NCBI GenBank assembly: GCA_036502925.1
Contig: DASXXS010000283.1
Span: 1 to 20,486, forward strand
DNA: 20,486 nucleotides
DNA from: VAZQ01 sp036502925
Lineage (GTDB): Bacteria > Pseudomonadota > Alphaproteobacteria > Rhizobiales > Xanthobacteraceae
Direction of reading: 5' to 3'
This document shows, piece by piece, positions 14,868-20,486 of the stretch. A program made the translations under genes and the position numbers. The notes beneath the pieces were generated by a model that saw nothing but the letters and a program-made list of their open reading frames with translations, was not told the DNA's origin and ran no database searches. Position 1 is the first letter of the stretch, and each line of letters begins with the position of its first letter.

Positions 14868-15824
14868 ATGGACCGGGGTGACCTGACCAATCTGACCGCA
14901 TTCGTCGCTGTCGCCGATCAACGGAGCTTTCGCGCCGCGGCATCGCGCCTGGGCGTCACCCCCTCGGCGCTCAGCCACTCGATGCGGCAGCTGGAGGAGC
15001 GTCTTGAGGTGCGCCTGCTGCACCGCACCACGCGCAGCGTTTCGCTGACCGACGCCGGCCTGCGCCTGCTCGAGCGGCTGCGGCCGGCAATCGATCAGAT
15101 CGCCGGCGCGCTCGAGCACCTGAACGAAGAGCGCCAGCGGCCCATGGGGAAGTTGCGGATCTACGCGAACCATGTGGCGGCGGCGTCGGTCATCGCGCCG
15201 ATCTGGGCGCGCTTCCTGTCGACCTACCCGGAGGTCCACCTTGAGCTCGCGGTCGGCGACGCGCCGATCGACATCGTGGCGAAGGGATTCGACGCCGGGA
15301 TCGGACCGCTGGATGCGCGCGTGCTCAGCTGGGCGGCGGCCGACATGATTGCCGTTCGGGTGATGGGGCCAATGAAGGTCGTCGTGGTTGGCGCGCCGAG
15401 TTATTTTGCGCGCCAGCGCCCGCCGCGCACGCCCGATGACCTCGCCCGTCACAGCTGCGTTCAATATCGCCTGGCTGGCGACGGCGCCGTATTGGCGTGG
15501 CCGCTGGAGCGGAATCGCAAATCACGGCGCGTTTCCGTCGATGGCCGGGTGATGGTCAACAATGGCGATCTGGCTGTTCGCGCGGCGGTCGACGGGCTCG
15601 GGATCGCGTACACGCTCGAATCTCTGGCCGAGCCGTTCCTGCGCTCGGGCCAGCTGGTCCGCGTGCTGGAAGACTGGTCGCCATCGTTCGAGGGAATGTC
15701 TCTCTATTATCCCGGGCACCGGCAGGTCCCGGCCACGTTGCGCGCCCTCATCGACATGATCCGCACCGTCCGCGGCTCGGCACCGAGCAAGCGTTCGCTG
15801 CAGAACCCTTTTACCAAGGACTGA
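14868..15824 (+). CDS. LysR-family transcriptional regulator
   Basis: DNA-binding regulator of 318 residues, normal for the family. The winged helix-turn-helix is residues 1-65 (DLTNLTAFVAVADQRSFRAA then LGVTPSALSHSMRQLEERL and LLHRTTRSVSLTDAG). The effector-binding domain runs from about 90 to 300, with a VNNGDLAVRAAVDGLGIAY segment near 225-245 that is typical of the hinge and second subdomain. ATG 14868 follows GAGAGGAG; an open frame back to 14679 lies over the divergent emrA gene and is not real. The divergent position and the LysR box make emrAB its probable target, with an unknown aromatic or drug-like inducer. It converges on the gene at 15840 with only 15 bases between. Confidence 0.94.
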   Translation: MDRGDLTNLTAFVAVADQRSFRAAASRLGVTPSALSHSMRQLEERLEVRLLHRTTRSVSLTDAGLRLLERLRPAIDQIAGALEHLNEERQRPMGKLRIYANHVAAASVIAPIWARFLSTYPEVHLELAVGDAPIDIVAKGFDAGIGPLDARVLSWAAADMIAVRVMGPMKVVVVGAPSYFARQRPPRTPDDLARHSCVQYRLAGDGAVLAWPLERNRKSRRVSVDGRVMVNNGDLAVRAAVDGLGIAYTLESLAEPFLRSGQLVRVLEDWSPSFEGMSLYYPGHRQVPATLRALIDMIRTVRGSAPSKRSLQNPFTKD

Positions 15825-15839
15825 GCGGGTCGGCCGTCC

Positions 15840-16097
15840 TCACCGCTTCAAGTCCTGCGGATTGCTGGCGCCGGGCCGGGTCAGATCTTGCGGATTGCCG
15901 CGATGGGTGAGGTCCTGCGAATTGCCGGGGTTCACGCCCGGCGCCAGCCCAACGGTGGGTGGAGGAGCCATGCTCGGATTGGGCGGGCTGCTCATGCTTG
16001 ATCCCGTAGATGGTCCCATCCCGCCACGGGTGCCTTGCGCCAGAGCAAGACCGCTGGAGAGAAGGAGGATAGCCGTCGTCGCGTATAGGCGTTTCAT
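15840..16097 (-). CDS. Small exported protein with C-terminal NPQDL repeats
   Basis: An 85-residue exported protein with a clean signal peptide (MKRLYATTAILLLSSGLALA, then QGTRGG). The middle is Gly/Ser/Pro/Met-rich. The C-terminus holds three copies of a short unit: NSQDLTHRG, NPQDLTRPG and NPQDLKR. Similar small proteins ending in NPQDLTR-like repeats occur in Bradyrhizobium-type genomes as hypothetical proteins; that is recalled family knowledge, not a search. ATG 16097 has CGGAG upstream. It is the last of three exported-protein genes on this strand, each with its own ribosome site. Function is unknown; the lack of Cys and of catalytic motifs suggests a structural or binding role. Confidence 0.8.
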   Translation of the reverse strand: MKRLYATTAILLLSSGLALAQGTRGGMGPSTGSSMSSPPNPSMAPPPTVGLAPGVNPGNSQDLTHRGNPQDLTRPGASNPQDLKR

Positions 16098-16224
16098 TGT
16101 GTGACTCCGTTTGAGGGCATCGAAACCTGGATGCGTGTGTCCTGAAGGTAATGCAGAAGAAGTGTCTCTTCAGCGGTGCTGATGCCCGGGCTGAAAAGGC
16201 TGCGCTGGATTGCTCCGCCTGGCG

Positions 16225-16626
16225 TCAGGTGATCTGGCCCGCCTCAACCTCGACAGTGTATCGAGCATGTGCCGGGATCGTTTTCCAAGTCTCCCCATCG
16301 CCGACAGCGTCCACCATTATTTGAACGATGGCTGCAAGCTTTCCCTGGATGATACGTTTGGCAATCGGCTTGCGGTCGGTGAAGGCGACGAGAGCAACGT
16401 TGCAAGCCGTTGCGCTGGGAGACTCGTTGTTGACCGTTTGCAGGGCATCAATAACGTCCCTTCCGTCTCCGCGAAGAGCAACAAATCGCTCAACTTGCTC
16501 CGGGGTATCGCAGACCAGGCCCTGGCCGACCTCCAGCCAGCGGCGAGGCGCGTTTGCCTGCTCCTGGGCATGGAGAGGAAGACATGACAGCAGGAGGAAT
16601 ACCGAGACTCCGAATGAGCAACGCAT
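16225..16626 (-). CDS. Hypothetical exported protein, 133 residues
   Basis: I do not recognise the family. From ATG 16626 the protein starts with a signal peptide (MRCSFGVSVFLLLSCLPLHA, then QEQANA). The mature part looks globular, not low-complexity: WLEVGQGLVCDTPEQVERFV, then NNESPSATACNVALVAFTD, ending WKTIPAHARYTVEVEAGQIT. It has two cysteines in the mature part (VCDT, ACNV) that could form a disulfide. AGAGG precedes this ATG; the open frame to 16728 has a non-secretory Arg/Pro-rich extension. Direct repeats of CGGTCGGGAGA lie 22-52 bases upstream. It sits between two other exported-protein genes and is probably periplasmic. Confidence 0.75.
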   Translation of the reverse strand: MRCSFGVSVFLLLSCLPLHAQEQANAPRRWLEVGQGLVCDTPEQVERFVALRGDGRDVIDALQTVNNESPSATACNVALVAFTDRKPIAKRIIQGKLAAIVQIMVDAVGDGETWKTIPAHARYTVEVEAGQIT

Positions 16627-16647
16627 TTCAGCCTCTGTTCGCCCCAG

Positions 16648-16678
16648 CGGTCGGGAGAAACCAATTACGGTCGGGAGA
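16648..16678. repeat. CGGTCGGGAGA direct repeat, 20-base period
   Basis: The 11-mer occurs exactly at 16648-16658 and 16668-16678, a spacing of 20 bases. It lies 22-52 bases upstream of the exported-protein start at 16626 on the minus strand, a plausible place for tandem regulator sites over a promoter. Confidence 0.6.
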
Positions 16679-16746
16679 CCGCCCGCGGGGGCCGTTGCCG
16701 GCCTGGTTCGCCGAGAAACGGTGCCCACGGGCGTTCTCCCAGGGGC

Positions 16747-17448
16747 TCAGTTGCAGGCCCAGACCTGGCGCCATCGCCAGCCGGCAGTGGTGTGAATGTG
16801 CCGATACTGGAAGCATGCGCCGTCATCGGTGTAATCGCCGTAGTCGTCATAGCTCGGGTAGTAATCGTAGCCGCCGAAGAAGCCTCCGCCAAAGCGGCGG
16901 CGTCCGTCGTGGTCGTCACGGTCGTGGTCGCCACCAAAGCGGCGGTGTCCATCGTGGTCGCCGTCCGAGTGGTGGTGTCCATCATAGGAACCGCCGCCAA
17001 AGCGAGTGCCGCGAGATTCGGTCCCGCCGAGGCCGCCCAGACGCGCACCTCCGAGCCCTCCCATAGGGCTGCCGCCGGCACGTTCACCACCAAATCCGCC
17101 ACCCATGCGGCCGCCGCCGGATCCACCGCCCATTTGGCCGCCTCCCAATCCGCCGCCCATGTGGCCACCACCACCGCCTGCGAATCCACCGCCGCCGCCG
17201 CCGCCCATGTGGCCACCACCACCGCCTCCGAATCCACCGCCACCACCACCGCCGCCGCCCGCGTGGCCACCGCCACCGCCTCCGAATCCAGCGCCACCGC
17301 CGCCGCCGCCGCCGCCGCCACCGCCACGTCCGGCGGCCATGGCATTCGTTGCCGCCGCTGCACCGAGCGTAACCGCGACGAGGAGGATCATGATCTCGCG
17401 CGCGATTGTCTTCTGCTTGATGCCGGTCGATAACAGAACGTGTTTCAT
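16747..17448 (-). CDS. Exported glycine-rich surface-type protein
   Basis: A 233-residue secreted protein. The signal peptide is long, MKHVLLSTGIKQKTIAREIM then ILLVAVTLGAAAATNAMAA. Residues about 42-150 are glycine-rich, with a run of about eleven glycines and repeated GGGGHMGGG or GGGGHAGGG units. A His/Asp-rich part (HHHSDGDHDGHRRF, then HDRDDHDGRRRF) may bind metal. The end is a Tyr/Asp stretch and a globular tail with two cysteines (ACFQYRHIHTT, WRQVWACN), a tail type seen on other alphaproteobacterial exported proteins. ATG 17448 is preceded by GGAGTGAAAACA; a GTG at 17457 is the alternative. An extracellular or outer-surface structural role is inferred. Opposite-strand poly-Pro and poly-Ala frames over this gene are mirror artefacts. 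Confidence 0.85.
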   Translation of the reverse strand: MKHVLLSTGIKQKTIAREIMILLVAVTLGAAAATNAMAAGRGGGGGGGGGGGAGFGGGGGGHAGGGGGGGGGFGGGGGGHMGGGGGGGFAGGGGGHMGGGLGGGQMGGGSGGGRMGGGFGGERAGGSPMGGLGGARLGGLGGTESRGTRFGGGSYDGHHHSDGDHDGHRRFGGDHDRDDHDGRRRFGGGFFGGYDYYPSYDDYGDYTDDGACFQYRHIHTTAGWRWRQVWACN

Positions 17449-17520
17449 TGTTTTCACTCCATATGCCCCACAGGTCCCACGCAGATCATGTTCGGCACGA
17501 AAAGGTTCAATCGTGTTTCA

Positions 17521-17553
17521 TTGCACGCCCTACTGAAAGGAATTCAGGAATGG
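17521..17553 (+). repeat. 33-base imperfect repeat, copy A
   Basis: Matches 18227-18259 at 26 of 33 positions in direct orientation; the last 13 bases, AATTCAGGAATGG, and the first five, TTGCA, are identical. This copy lies 35 bases beyond the 3' end of the gene at 17588-18115. Confidence 0.6.
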
Positions 17554-17587
17554 ATTGTGGTGACTTGCCGATCTTTGCCGGAAGGCT

Positions 17588-18115
17588 CTATCGATCGGCA
17601 TTTACCGTGGCCGGCCATGCGAGGCCGAGGAGAAACAGCGCCATCACGACCGCCTCGCCACGCAGCTCTTGCAGATCGGCATCGGTGGCAGGCGCCCTAT
17701 TCTCGCCCGCATGCACAAGCCGCGCGCGAAAATCCTCCAGCGTCAGGATGTCATCGGGACTGAGGTCGGGACGGGCGGAAATTTCAAACACTGTCTTCGT
17801 CGGCCCATGCAGCACGATGCTGGGTCGGCTGCTCGCCGTCCAATCGGATGGCTTGCGGACCAGCTGCGGCTTGCCGTGTGTGGGGCGGGCGCGGGCGACA
17901 TGAGATGTGCTGGCGCGGGTCATGCGCGAACAGACGATCTCATCCAGCATGCGCCGCCATTCCTTGCGCGGCGTGTTGATTCCGCTTAAAGCGCGCTCGT
18001 CAGAGCTGTTCCGCGCGCGCCGGTCGGGCGCAACCGGCTCGAGCGCCTCCGGCAGTCGCTCGGAGTTCAGCTCGCGGGATGATGTAGCATTCGTGGGCAA
18101 CGAGTCTGTCAACAT
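17588..18115 (-). CDS. Hypothetical protein, 175 residues
   Basis: I do not recognise this protein. From ATG 18115 (MLTDSLPTNATSSREL) it has a polar, Arg-rich N-terminal half (about 1-95, with RRARNSSDERALSG and PRKEWRRMLDEI). A more ordered segment follows, KTVFEISARPDLSPDDILTL and EDFRARLVHAGEN. The C-terminus is a hydrophobic stretch EAVVMALFLLGLAWPATVNA that could be a tail anchor. GGAGG lies eight to nine bases before this ATG, which decides the start; the open frame to 18745 runs over the CBS gene and is not real. It has no signal peptide, Cys pair or known catalytic motif. It is flanked by the two copies of a 33-base repeat and has GTTGACCC direct repeats in its leader, so it may be a mobile or recently acquired gene. 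Confidence 0.62.
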   Translation of the reverse strand: MLTDSLPTNATSSRELNSERLPEALEPVAPDRRARNSSDERALSGINTPRKEWRRMLDEIVCSRMTRASTSHVARARPTHGKPQLVRKPSDWTASSRPSIVLHGPTKTVFEISARPDLSPDDILTLEDFRARLVHAGENRAPATDADLQELRGEAVVMALFLLGLAWPATVNADR

Positions 18116-18132
18116 GGCCTTCCACCTCCGTG

Positions 18133-18160
18133 GTTGACCCCCCCTTTCAGTAGTTGACCC
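18133..18160. repeat. GTTGACCC direct repeat, 20-base period
   Basis: GTTGACCC occurs at 18133-18140 and 18153-18160, exactly 20 bases apart, 18-45 bases upstream of the start at 18115 on the minus strand. It may be a tandem regulator site or a remnant of a mobile-element end; no transposase is present. Confidence 0.5.
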
Positions 18161-18226
18161 CTCAGGTGACAATGCAGGCGTGTCTTGAAAGTATCGGGGA
18201 AGTCCCAGCCGACAATCGCAGGCTTG

Positions 18227-18259
18227 TTGCATTCTCTGTTGAAACAAATTCAGGAATGG
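18227..18259 (+). repeat. 33-base imperfect repeat, copy B
   Basis: Direct partner of 17521-17553 (26 of 33 positions identical). This copy lies 12 bases beyond the 3' end of the CBS gene and upstream of the 175-residue gene. Confidence 0.6.
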
Positions 18260-18270
18260 CCGGGCACGTT

Positions 18271-18702
18271 TCAGCGCGCCGCCATGTAGGCGTCCCGCAG
18301 CACGTTTGTTTCGGCTTCCAGATCTTCCAGCCGATGCTTGACGACATCGCCGATGCTGACGATGCCGACGAGCTTGCCGTTGGCGATCACCGGCAAATGG
18401 CGAACGCGGTAACGCGTCATCAGGATCATGGCGCGCTTGACGGTATCGTCCGGGGCAACCGTGATTGCGGCATGGGTCACGAAATCCAGAACCGCCATGG
18501 AAAGCGCGCCCTCGCCATGCCGCGAGACCGCATGTACGATCTCGCGTTCCGATGTGAGGCCGGTGACTGCATCCCCGCTTTTCACGATCAACGCGGCGAT
18601 GCCGTGCGCTCGCATCCGATCGGCCGCGCTCTGCACCGTCTCGGTCGCGCGGATCGTGACGACTTCGGCGCGATTGCGATCCAGAATACTCTGAATGCTC
18701 AT
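18271..18702 (-). CDS. Two-CBS-domain protein
   Basis: Stand-alone CBS-pair protein of 143 residues, a cytoplasmic sensor module that binds adenine nucleotides or S-adenosylmethionine. First CBS about 8-65 (VVTIRATETVQSAADRMRAH, then LTSEREIVHAV), second about 75-130 (AITVAPDDTVKRAMILMTRY, RVRHLPVIANGKLVGIVSIG, DVVKHRL). The GKLVGIVSIGDVVK turn is the classic CBS signature. ATG 18702 follows AGAGGAGAG. The lipase gene lies 69 bases upstream on the same strand, so the two could be co-transcribed. Small CBS-pair proteins are often in alphaproteobacterial stress regulons, but no EcfG box is seen here. The partner protein is unknown. Confidence 0.93.
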   Translation of the reverse strand: MSIQSILDRNRAEVVTIRATETVQSAADRMRAHGIAALIVKSGDAVTGLTSEREIVHAVSRHGEGALSMAVLDFVTHAAITVAPDDTVKRAMILMTRYRVRHLPVIANGKLVGIVSIGDVVKHRLEDLEAETNVLRDAYMAAR

Positions 18703-18771
18703 GCCAGCTCTCCTCTTCGTTGCGACAGGGTTGACCGCCAGGCAAGCCGGAAGCTCCGAGCAGTGCTCGTG

Positions 18772-19938
18772 CTATTCGCGGCCGTCGTGCAGAAGGTCGA
18801 AGGTGGAGACGCCTTCGTGATTGGTGGGGCGCTCGAGCACTTCCGGGTGGCGCAGCGTACGAATGGCGTCGTGATAGCCGGCGCGCCAGTGCTCCTGCAT
18901 GCTGGCGCGCGAGAAGTCGTAATCCTTGGAGTGGCCCTCGTAGTTCCGAGCGCGGTAGATCAGGTGCACGATGTTGTAGACCTTATGATCGGCGGCCGGC
19001 CGCAGCAGGCGCGCCTCGGGTCCGTTCTGGAGATGCTCGGGAAGCTTCGCGAACAGGTCGGCCATGGCGCGCCGCAGCCGCTGCACGTATTTGAAGCTGT
19101 CAGTGCCGGCGCGCGTGCGGCTGGAGTACTGGATTTCCTTTTGCCGGGTCGCCACCTCCGCCAGGGTGTGCGGCAGCTCGCCGCGCGCATTCCAGAGGTC
19201 GACTTGGAAGGCCAGCGTATCGCGACGCGGATGGCTGTCGACGACCCACTGCAGCGGGGTGTTCGAGACCAGGCCGCCGTCCCAATAATGCTCGCCTTCG
19301 ATCTCTACGGCCGGGAACCCGGGCGGCAGGGCGGCGCTCGCCATGATGTGCTGCGGCCCGATCGTGTGCGTGGTGGTGTCGAAATAGACGAAATTGCCGC
19401 TCCGCACGTTGACGGCGCCCGCGCTGAAGCGCGTCGTGCCGGCATTGAGGCGATCGAAATCCACCAGACGCTCGAGCGTGCGCTTGAGAGCGCCGTTATC
19501 GTAGAAGCTGGTGGCCTCGACGGTCCCGGCCGGGTAAAGCCACGGCACGACCGGCCGCGCGGCGAAGAAGCCGTTTGCTCCGCTCGCCAGCGCGAATCCG
19601 GCGCTCATGTGATTGAGCAGGTTGCGCATGGCGTCGCCCCGCGCGAGCGCGAATGCATCGCCGAAGAACGGCCATAGTCCGCCGGTGGTCACGTCGGTCC
19701 AGAACTCGCGCAGCCGATCGACCCGCGCAGCCGGCGCATTACCCGCGATGATGGCGGCGTTGATCGCCCCGATGGACACGCCAGCAACCCAATCGGGATG
19801 AATGTTCGCTTCCGCGAGCGCTTCATAGACGCCCGCCTGATACGCGCCGAGCGCACCGCCGCCCTGCAGCACCAAGGCGACGCTTTCGAACGGAAGGCGT
19901 CGTTCCGCCGTCAGGTCGGGTGTGGCGCGAACATTCAT
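18772..19938 (-). CDS. Patatin-like phospholipase with DUF3734-like tail
   Basis: Serine lipid acyl hydrolase with a Ser-Asp dyad, 388 residues. Visible are the oxyanion glycine loop LQGGGALGAYQAG (26-31 core), the nucleophile elbow GVSIG with S55, and the catalytic aspartate D220 in HYWDGGLVSNTP, so the active site is complete. The C-terminal 110 or so residues, with NIVHLIYRARNYEGHSKDYD, FSRASMQEHWRAGY and GVSTFDLLHD, match my memory of the DUF3734 domain that follows patatin in many alphaproteobacteria. There is no signal peptide, so it acts in the cytoplasm or at the inner membrane face. ATG 19938 has GTAGGA upstream. Substrates are probably phospholipids or acyl-CoA-like esters; this is inference. 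Confidence 0.94.
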   Translation of the reverse strand: MNVRATPDLTAERRLPFESVALVLQGGGALGAYQAGVYEALAEANIHPDWVAGVSIGAINAAIIAGNAPAARVDRLREFWTDVTTGGLWPFFGDAFALARGDAMRNLLNHMSAGFALASGANGFFAARPVVPWLYPAGTVEATSFYDNGALKRTLERLVDFDRLNAGTTRFSAGAVNVRSGNFVYFDTTTHTIGPQHIMASAALPPGFPAVEIEGEHYWDGGLVSNTPLQWVVDSHPRRDTLAFQVDLWNARGELPHTLAEVATRQKEIQYSSRTRAGTDSFKYVQRLRRAMADLFAKLPEHLQNGPEARLLRPAADHKVYNIVHLIYRARNYEGHSKDYDFSRASMQEHWRAGYHDAIRTLRHPEVLERPTNHEGVSTFDLLHDGRE

Positions 19939-20013
19939 GAGTCCTACTCGCCAAATGCCAGGTCTCGAAGGCCTTGCGTTGGCTTGCTCCAGCCGTGCGG
20001 GTTCCTCTCGCCG

Positions 20014-20486
20014 TCAGGCCGCAACCGCGAGCGGGACCGTCTCGCCGATCGCCTGGCGGGCGCGGGCGAGGCCGCTGGCGGCGGCTTCGGGGCTCACCTT
20101 GAGGCCTTCGACATGGATGAAGGTGACGTCGGTCAGGCCGAGGAACCCCAGCAATGCGCGCAGGTAGGGCTCCTGAAAGTCCAGGCTCCGCGCCGGGCTG
20201 TCGCCGCTGTAGAAGCCGCCCCGCCCGGTGACGACGAAGACCTTCTTTCCCTTGAGCAGGCCTTCGGGGCCGGCCGCGGTATAGCGGAAGGTGCGGCCCG
20301 CCCGGGCGATGTGGTCGATCCAGGCCTTGAGCGTCGACGGGATCGAGAAGTTGTACATCGGCGCCGCCAGCACGATGGTGTCGGCCGCCTCGATCTCCGC
20401 GATGAGCGCGTCCGCGAGCGCCGCGGCGTCCTGCTGGTCGCGCGTGCGCTGGTCCGCCTGGGTGGCGGTCGCCGCCAGGGTCTCGA
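20014..20486 (-). CDS. azoR: FMN-dependent NADH-azoreductase, N-terminus cut by window edge
   Basis: Flavodoxin-fold NAD(P)H:quinone/azo reductase of the AzoR family. About 157 residues lie in the window and the frame is open to the right edge; the full protein is usually about 200. FMN-binding landmarks are APMYNFSIPSTLKAWIDHIA, RAGRTFRYTAAGPEGLL and VVTGRGGFYSG, followed by family-typical YLRALLGFLGLTDVTFIHVE. The missing part would hold the first strand and the SxS phosphate loop. An internal ATG at 20373 is not the start, because azoreductase sequence continues upstream of it (AALADALIAEIEAADTIVLA). It probably detoxifies quinones or azo compounds in the cytoplasm, fitting the stress theme of the window. 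Confidence 0.93.
   Translation of the reverse strand, partial: ETLAATATQADQRTRDQQDAAALADALIAEIEAADTIVLAAPMYNFSIPSTLKAWIDHIARAGRTFRYTAAGPEGLLKGKKVFVVTGRGGFYSGDSPARSLDFQEPYLRALLGFLGLTDVTFIHVEGLKVSPEAAASGLARARQAIGETVPLAVAA

Noticed and set aside
16792..17433. Poly-Ala/Val/Thr open frames on both strands over the Gly-rich gene
   Set aside because: They are frame shadows of a GGC-repeat-rich stretch, with no start signals or domain content.
17006..17536. Plus-strand proline-rich protein of 176 residues
   Set aside because: It is the complement of the glycine codons in the exported Gly-rich gene; the minus-strand frame has a signal peptide, ribosome site and structured tail.
18133..18160. Insertion-sequence end at the GTTGACCC repeats
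   Set aside because: No transposase, matching terminal inverted repeat or target duplication was found nearby, so it is listed only as a direct repeat.
18757..18769. Dyad CGAGCA-G-TGCTCG between the lipase and CBS genes
   Set aside because: Arms of six with a one-base centre are expected by chance; the element could be an operator but nothing else supports it.

Overview
The window is GC-rich with strong G/C third-position bias. Its gene content fits an alphaproteobacterium of the Hyphomicrobiales (Rhizobiales), most like the Bradyrhizobium/Rhodopseudomonas/Pseudolabrys side. Supporting this are the Fe-type superoxide dismutase, the patatin-like lipase with a DUF3734-like tail, the short exported Pro/Tyr-, NPQDL- and Gly-rich proteins, and a promoter matching the EcfG general-stress consensus that is specific to Alphaproteobacteria. 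This placement is inferred from family resemblance, not from a marker gene. There is no rRNA, tRNA, CRISPR array or recognisable transposase.

Layout. 1-1180 (-) is the 5' part of an RND-efflux periplasmic adaptor that runs off the left edge. A 454-base divergent gap follows. 1635-4483 (+) is a two-gene ABC importer (fused double permease plus ATPase, ferric-iron/FbpBC-like) without a substrate-binding protein. 4588-4959 (+) is a small exported Pro/Tyr-rich protein. 5097-6698 (+) is an exported amidase-signature enzyme. Its stop codon overlaps the stop of the convergent pair 6695-7916 (-), a DHFR/RibD-like reductase downstream of folE. 8237-12019 (+) is a stress block: sodB, dps, a frame-disrupted small membrane protein and a Kef-type antiporter with Usp domains. 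12029-14763 (-) is an emrAB drug-efflux pair, with a divergent LysR regulator at 14868-15824 (+) and a near-perfect LysR box between them. 15840-17448 (-) holds three small exported proteins, the last strongly glycine-rich. 17588-18115 (-) is an unrecognised 175-residue protein bracketed by an imperfect 33-base repeat. 18271-19938 (-) is a two-CBS protein and a patatin-like lipase. 20014-20486 (-) is an azoreductase cut by the right edge.

How the genes fit together. Most of the window is envelope and stress housekeeping: two drug-efflux systems, superoxide removal, iron sequestration by Dps, ion/proton exchange, a quinone/azo reductase and a CBS sensor. The clearest regulatory signals are GGAAC-N17-CGTTT upstream of sodB, which places it in the general stress response, and TTGAT-N11-ATCAA between the LysR gene and emrA.

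I found no convincing new multi-gene defence or biosynthetic system. The most unusual items are the frame-disrupted small membrane protein between dps and the antiporter, the altered nucleophile region of the exported amidase, direct repeats of exactly 20-base period ahead of three unrelated genes, and the repeat-bracketed orphan gene at 17588-18115.
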